Assembly (NCBI GenBank): GCA_937920235.1
Contig: CALGUK010000010.1
Span: forward strand, 1-64,000
From: an uncultured Clostridia bacterium
GTDB taxonomy: Bacteria; Bacillota; Clostridia; Oscillospirales; Acutalibacteraceae
Reading direction: 5' to 3'
DNA length: 64,000 nucleotides
Shown here: positions 60,051-64,000 of the stretch, in pieces
How positions within the stretch are numbered: position 1 is the first letter of the stretch
Layout: each line of letters begins with the position of its first letter
Notes under the pieces: generated by a model
The model's input: only the letters and a program-made list of their open reading frames with translations
The model's database searches: none
What the model was told of the DNA's origin: nothing
Program-made: the position numbers and the translations under genes

Positions 60051-61857
60051 ATCCTAAATCGTGTGTATCGAGAATTTTCACTTCAGGTTTTTGCATACCG
60101 AGTGTTTCAAGCACAATTATTTCATTTTCTTCTTTGAGTAAAGCACCCGGGAGATAGAGCGATTTCTGCGGCCCTACGTTCCAATATCTTCCGAGATTGA
60201 AACCGTTTACCCACACATAGCCTTTCTCAAAGCCCTCAAGATGAACAAAACATTCTGCCTGGCTGCTCGCCTTAAATTTACCCTTGAAGAACATTGCCCC
60301 CTTGTTTTTATCCCATTTTTCAGCCTTTTTGTATGTAAGCTTGTCAAGATTATCCAAAGGAAGTGTCCAGACCTTGTAGCCCATCTGACGCTGGTTTGCA
60401 ATGTAGATGTCGGAAAATCCCTTACGGTCCATCATTTTTTCACCGTAGTTTACTCGTCCCATGGTATCAACAAGTATTCCTATTTTCTTTTCTCCGTTTA
60501 CAGGGCCGATAAATACCGTTGATGTGTCGTTTTCATCTTTTGTGGCTTTTTTGAACAGAGAACCGAGTGAGAACTTTTTCTGCTGAGTGTAAATGGTTCG
60601 GTCTATGAATTTTTTGAATTTGCCGTCAACATAAACAAAGCCGAAGTCGTGAACGTTTCTTACCATAAGCGGAATTGGGTCGTAGTGACCGTTAATTACC
60701 GTTTCGTAATAAATCATACCGAAGTTCTGCCCGAAATACTCCATACTTTCGGGAACGGCAACCTTGTGCATTTCGCCGATATTGTCAAGATTATCAAAAA
60801 GACCTGCTGATTCGGTAAGTTCAACCGTACCTATGCTTTGAAGCTTAGGTGACTCTGGAAGAGGCTCAAGTTCAAGTCCCTGATGCTTGTGCAGAAGCTC
60901 TCTTACAGCGTGATATGCAGGAGTATAGTCACCCCACTCATTAAGAAGTGCACAGTAGTCATAGCTTGTAATTGTGGGTTCATAGGGCTTTCCGGGGTTG
61001 TGGTTAGCGCCTGCATTGAATCCGAAGTTTGTACCGCCGTGGAACATATAGAAATTGAAGCACGCTCCGCAATCGAGAAAATCCTGCACCTCTTTTACGA
61101 TCTCCTCAGGTTTTCTTGTATGGTGAATATCTCTCCAGTGGTCAAACCAACCGCACCAGAATTCACCGCACATATTAGGCCCGTCATTCGGGAAATCCTT
61201 GAGACAGCCGAATGCGGTTTTTGCTTTTGAGCCGAAGTTAAGAACCTTGTAAAGGTGGGGGAGTGAACCGCCCGAAATCATATTTTTCCAGTTTCCGTCG
61301 GAGGTGAAAAGCATACAGTCTATTCCGCATTCTCTTGTCAAATCTTCAACAAATTTAAGGTATTCTTTATCGTTTCCGTAAGAACCGTATTCGTTTTCAA
61401 CCTGCATTGCAATTATATTGCCGCCGTTTGACTGAAGAAGCGGCTGGAGTCTGCCTAAAAGCTCCTTGTAATAGCGTTCAATACATGAGAGAAAATCCGG
61501 ATACATACAACGGATTTGCATATTTTTATCTTTCAGCAACCAGGCAGGGAGTCCGCCGAAGTCCCATTCCGCACAGATGTACGGACCGGGTCTGACTATG
61601 CAGTAAAGACCGACCTTCTGAGCTGTTTTGATAAATCTTTCAATATCCAAAATACCGTCAAAATTGAATTTTCCCGGCTGTGGCTCGTGGAGATTCCAAC
61701 AGGTGTAGGTCTCTACTGTGTTGAATCCTGCGAGCTTGAGCTTTGTGAGACGGTCTTCCCAACATTCGGGAACAGTGCGGAAATAGTGCATTGCACCTGA
61801 GTAGATTTTAAAGGGCTTTCCGTCCATATAAAATTCCTTGTTTTTAATTTCTAACAT
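60049..61857 (-). CDS. GH35-family beta-galactosidase
   Basis: 602 residues. The N-terminal barrel has SGAMHYFRTVPECWEDRL, then NTVETYTCWNLHEP, and RPGPYICAEWDFGGLPAWLL. The acid/base is in QVENEYGSYG and the nucleophile in CGEFWCGWFDHW, as in GH35. C-terminal jelly-roll domains follow, with GYVWVNGFNLGRYWN. No signal peptide is seen. It removes terminal beta-galactose from glycans. AAAGGAG precedes the ATG. It is the last gene of a minus-strand run that starts near 63965. Confidence 0.94.
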   Translation of the reverse strand: MLEIKNKEFYMDGKPFKIYSGAMHYFRTVPECWEDRLTKLKLAGFNTVETYTCWNLHEPQPGKFNFDGILDIERFIKTAQKVGLYCIVRPGPYICAEWDFGGLPAWLLKDKNMQIRCMYPDFLSCIERYYKELLGRLQPLLQSNGGNIIAMQVENEYGSYGNDKEYLKFVEDLTRECGIDCMLFTSDGNWKNMISGGSLPHLYKVLNFGSKAKTAFGCLKDFPNDGPNMCGEFWCGWFDHWRDIHHTRKPEEIVKEVQDFLDCGACFNFYMFHGGTNFGFNAGANHNPGKPYEPTITSYDYCALLNEWGDYTPAYHAVRELLHKHQGLELEPLPESPKLQSIGTVELTESAGLFDNLDNIGEMHKVAVPESMEYFGQNFGMIYYETVINGHYDPIPLMVRNVHDFGFVYVDGKFKKFIDRTIYTQQKKFSLGSLFKKATKDENDTSTVFIGPVNGEKKIGILVDTMGRVNYGEKMMDRKGFSDIYIANQRQMGYKVWTLPLDNLDKLTYKKAEKWDKNKGAMFFKGKFKASSQAECFVHLEGFEKGYVWVNGFNLGRYWNVGPQKSLYLPGALLKEENEIIVLETLGMQKPEVKILDTHDLG

Positions 61858-61881
61858 TATATGTACTCCTTTCGGGATGTC

Positions 61882-62283
61882 TCAATAAACCTCTAATGTG
61901 TTGGCAAATTCCTGAAGAATATCAATAATAAGCTGTTCGTTTTCACAAAAATATTCATCACACTTATAGAGCAGAGAATACAGCTCATCATTTTCTTCTG
62001 TTTCCGTTTTAAGAAACACCGCGTAAGCCTTATTCAGATTTTCTTTTAAGTCATTCGGCAAAATCTCACCGAGATTGCTGACTGCTGTTTCAAGATTTCC
62101 GCAGTTTGATACGTTATAGAAGAATTGAGCATGACCGCCGTTATTGATTTCACTGTCATAGGTCATAAGTGCATCGTACGGCGCACCGATTTCTTCGCGG
62201 CTCCATAATTCCCATAAATAATTCCATTTTATCTGTTCCTCGGTCAGAGGGACTTTCTTTTTAAAAATATCAAATAACCCCAT
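61882..62283 (-). CDS. DUF4375 (DMP19-like) protein
   Basis: 133 residues. The pattern LMTYDSEINNGGHAQFFYN, then LPNDLKENLNKAYAVF, fits the DUF4375 domain of DMP19 family proteins, which are small acidic proteins of unknown or nucleic-acid-mimic function. The start (GGAGGAATAAGCT before ATG) lies in the tail of the upstream gene, showing translational coupling. Confidence 0.75.
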   Translation of the reverse strand: MGLFDIFKKKVPLTEEQIKWNYLWELWSREEIGAPYDALMTYDSEINNGGHAQFFYNVSNCGNLETAVSNLGEILPNDLKENLNKAYAVFLKTETEENDELYSLLYKCDEYFCENEQLIIDILQEFANTLEVY

Positions 62284-62286
62284 AGC

Positions 62287-62493
62287 TTATTCCTCCATTT
62301 GAAATATAAGTGATATTTCGGTGAGCTCACCGTTTCCGCGCGTTTCTATCGGGAGATAGCCACAGTATTCCCAACCGTTTTTTACGCGTTCCTCAACAGC
62401 TTTTTCAGCTCTGTCAAAATTATTGCAGGTTCCTTTGCCGAACCCGTATCCGCTGAAAGAGGAGGTAATTCTTACGAATTCAACTTTTTTCAT
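62287..62493 (-). CDS. Small DUF4177-like protein
   Basis: 68 residues. It starts MKKVEFVRITSSFSG, then AEKAVEERVKNGWEYCGYLP and ends with a beta strand (ELTEISLIFQ), like the DUF4177 fold. Function is unknown. AAAGGAAG precedes the ATG three bases after the rlmD stop region. It is probably co-transcribed with rlmD and the DUF4375 gene. Confidence 0.6.
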   Translation of the reverse strand: MKKVEFVRITSSFSGYGFGKGTCNNFDRAEKAVEERVKNGWEYCGYLPIETRGNGELTEISLIFQMEE

Positions 62494-62496
62494 AAT

Positions 62497-63648
62497 TTAC
62501 TTCCTTTCAATTAAACATACACATTCTATATGGTCTGTGTGAGGGAACATATCGATCGGCTGAATCTTTTTTACGCGGTAACCGTTTTTGCTGAGATACA
62601 TAAGATCCCGTGCAAGAGTCTCGGGGTTACAGCTTACATAAACCACTTTTTTCGGATTGAGCTTTATAAGTGAGGACAAAAACGGTATGTCGCTGCCTGC
62701 TCTTGCAGGATCCATAATGACTGCATCAAGCTTTTCTCCGCTGTTTGCAAGCTCAACCATAAATTTTCCTGCATCAGCCGCGAAAAAGCTGATGTTCTCA
62801 ACTTTGTTCAGCCTTGCGTTCTCCCTGGCATCCTTTATGGCATCCTTGTTTATTTCAACACCAAGAACGGTTTTGACGCTCTTACTTGCAATAATACCGA
62901 TTGTACCCGTTCCGCAGTATGCGTCAATTATTTTTTCATCACCTTTAAAATCAGCAAATTCGAGAGCTTTTCCGTAAAGTATCTCCGTCTGCATCGGATT
63001 TATCTGATAAAATGCTTTCGGAGAAATACGGAATTTCAGTCCGCAAAGCTCTTCGGTGATTTTTCCGTCACCGTAGAGCACCTCGCTTTTGTCGCCCAAC
63101 ACCATACTTGTGAATTTGTTATTTACATTCTGCACGATTGTTGTGATTTCGGGATGTCTGCCCACAAGCGCGTTGATAAAGGAACGCTTTGAGGGAAATT
63201 GCTGTGAAGCTGTTACAAGCACCACCATAACCTCACCGCTTTTAAACGCGGTTTTTACAAGAACGTGGCGCAAAAAACCTTGCCTTGAGTTTTCGTCGTA
63301 GGGCTTAAGCTTAAAACTTTTTAATAATTTTTTGACTGTGTTCGCAATTTCATCAGCTTTGGGGTCTGTGAGCAAACAACTGTCAATATCAACAATCCGG
63401 TGAGTTGAGGATTGATAAATGCCGGATATGGTCTGTCCGTTTTTTTCGCGTCCGAAAGCGTATTGTGCCTTGTTGCGGTAATTATATGGGTTTTCCATTC
63501 CGATAATGTTCTCAATATGACAAAATCTGCCTAAAAGTCTGATGACCTTTACCTGCTTGTGTCTAAGCTGTTCTTCGTATGAGAGGTTAAGTAACTGACA
63601 CCCACCGCATTTCTTAGCGTGAGGACAAATTTGCTTTGCTTTATTCAT
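62497..63648 (-). CDS. rlmD: 23S rRNA (uracil-C5)-methyltransferase RlmD/RlmCD-like
   Basis: 383 residues. The Fe-S cysteines are in CPHAKKCGGCQLLNLSYEEQ at the N-terminus. A SAM-binding fold has DAYCGTGTIGI, with NMxx-type IMDPARAGSD and the catalytic region VYVSCNPETLARDL. It methylates uridine in 23S rRNA or tRNA (RumA/TrmA superfamily). It lacks the usual N-terminal TRAM domain. The ATG at 63648 lies two bases after the upstream stop; a TTG at 63654 overlaps that gene and is less likely. Confidence 0.93.
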   Translation of the reverse strand: MNKAKQICPHAKKCGGCQLLNLSYEEQLRHKQVKVIRLLGRFCHIENIIGMENPYNYRNKAQYAFGREKNGQTISGIYQSSTHRIVDIDSCLLTDPKADEIANTVKKLLKSFKLKPYDENSRQGFLRHVLVKTAFKSGEVMVVLVTASQQFPSKRSFINALVGRHPEITTIVQNVNNKFTSMVLGDKSEVLYGDGKITEELCGLKFRISPKAFYQINPMQTEILYGKALEFADFKGDEKIIDAYCGTGTIGIIASKSVKTVLGVEINKDAIKDARENARLNKVENISFFAADAGKFMVELANSGEKLDAVIMDPARAGSDIPFLSSLIKLNPKKVVYVSCNPETLARDLMYLSKNGYRVKKIQPIDMFPHTDHIECVCLIERK

Positions 63649-63650
63649 AA

Positions 63651-63965
63651 TCAACCAATTTTTCTGCCGTTTTTAATTTCGATTTTTCCAAAAAACGGAA
63701 CTTTTATATATCCTGTAAATGTGTCACCGTTTATTTCTGCAAATACATCAACCGTCATTTTGCCCATAAAGTCAATTTCGGCCTTACCTGAAAGACAGTT
63801 GCCGTTTTCCTTGATGTTATATACACGGAAATCAGGGATTTTCTTTAAGGATGGAACAGTTACGGAAAAATCATATTCTCCGTTGTTGTCCTTGATTTCA
63901 ACAATGGCATTTCCGCTGATTACCGATGTTTCGATATCTCCGCTCCATTTACCTAATCCGATCAT
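63651..63965 (-). CDS. Small beta-rich hypothetical protein
   Basis: 104 residues. Alternating hydrophobic beta strands (SGDIETSVISGNAIVEIKD, later FTGYIKVPFFGKIEI) suggest a small barrel or lipocalin-like fold. No signal or named motif is seen. GGAGGATG lies upstream of the ATG. It is the first visible gene of the minus-strand run leading into rlmD, with a two-base gap. Confidence 0.65.
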   Translation of the reverse strand: MIGLGKWSGDIETSVISGNAIVEIKDNNGEYDFSVTVPSLKKIPDFRVYNIKENGNCLSGKAEIDFMGKMTVDVFAEINGDTFTGYIKVPFFGKIEIKNGRKIG

Positions 63966-64000
63966 TTTCGCACATCCTCCGGGAATTTTTATCTATTACT

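Overview
The window comes from a spore-forming, low-to-mid GC Gram-positive bacterium, most likely an uncultured gut member of the Clostridia (Oscillospiraceae/Ruminococcaceae type). The evidence is the CtsR-McsA-McsB-ClpC operon, spoIIAA-spoIIAB-sigF with spoIID, a GerA/GerB/GerC germinant-receptor operon, IreB, DarA, RicT, a Phe T-box leader, a GTP-type PEP carboxykinase and a small 2[4Fe-4S] ferredoxin. Strong AGGAGG-like and GGTGAT-like ribosome binding sites precede most genes. The window is almost entirely chromosomal housekeeping sequence. I see no phage, insertion sequence, CRISPR array or defence island. The taxonomic placement is inference.

1-12 kb holds the 3' end of pckG, a tail-anchored phosphoesterase, a PpiC-type foldase, a ROK kinase, a DUF421/DUF4363 pair facing a three-gene germination receptor operon, and a GH36 alpha-galactosidase. 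12-22 kb holds a phosphosugar mutase, a NifU-like mini-protein, a GH38 alpha-mannosidase, a DUF896 protein and a divergent type IIA topoisomerase pair. 22-31 kb holds an AT-rich envelope gene, secG, tRNA-Lys with a duplicated 3' tail, a serine hydrolase lipoprotein, the CtsR heat-shock operon and an orphan ABC ATPase.

30-42 kb carries a 1204-residue secreted protein with two metallophosphoesterase domains, a T-box-controlled pheST operon, ireB, a phosphoribosyltransferase, tcdA, and ychF behind a palindromic divergent promoter. 42-50 kb carries two hydrolases, an XRE and a DtxR-type regulator, two FAD oxidoreductases and a PASTA-domain kinase homologue that has lost its catalytic residues. 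50-64 kb carries a DUF5696 lipoprotein, the sporulation cluster, citrate synthase, transporters, darA-holB-ricT, a ferredoxin, a GH35 beta-galactosidase and rlmD.

Two themes link genes across the window. The first is sporulation and germination: the Ger operon with DUF421, and SpoIID/SpoIIA/SigF. The second is envelope and nucleotide signalling: IreB, DarA and the PASTA pseudokinase. Three glycosidases (GH36, GH38, GH35), a ROK kinase and a sugar mutase suggest use of glycan-derived galactose and mannose, although no sugar transporter lies in the window. The most unusual items are the PASTA pseudokinase (47844-49526), the perfect 72-bp duplication of the tRNA-Lys tail (23188-23446), a dispersed ~95-bp element found in two convergent gene gaps, and two large inverted repeats built over promoters. 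No wholly new multi-gene system is evident; the pseudokinase is the best candidate for undescribed biology.
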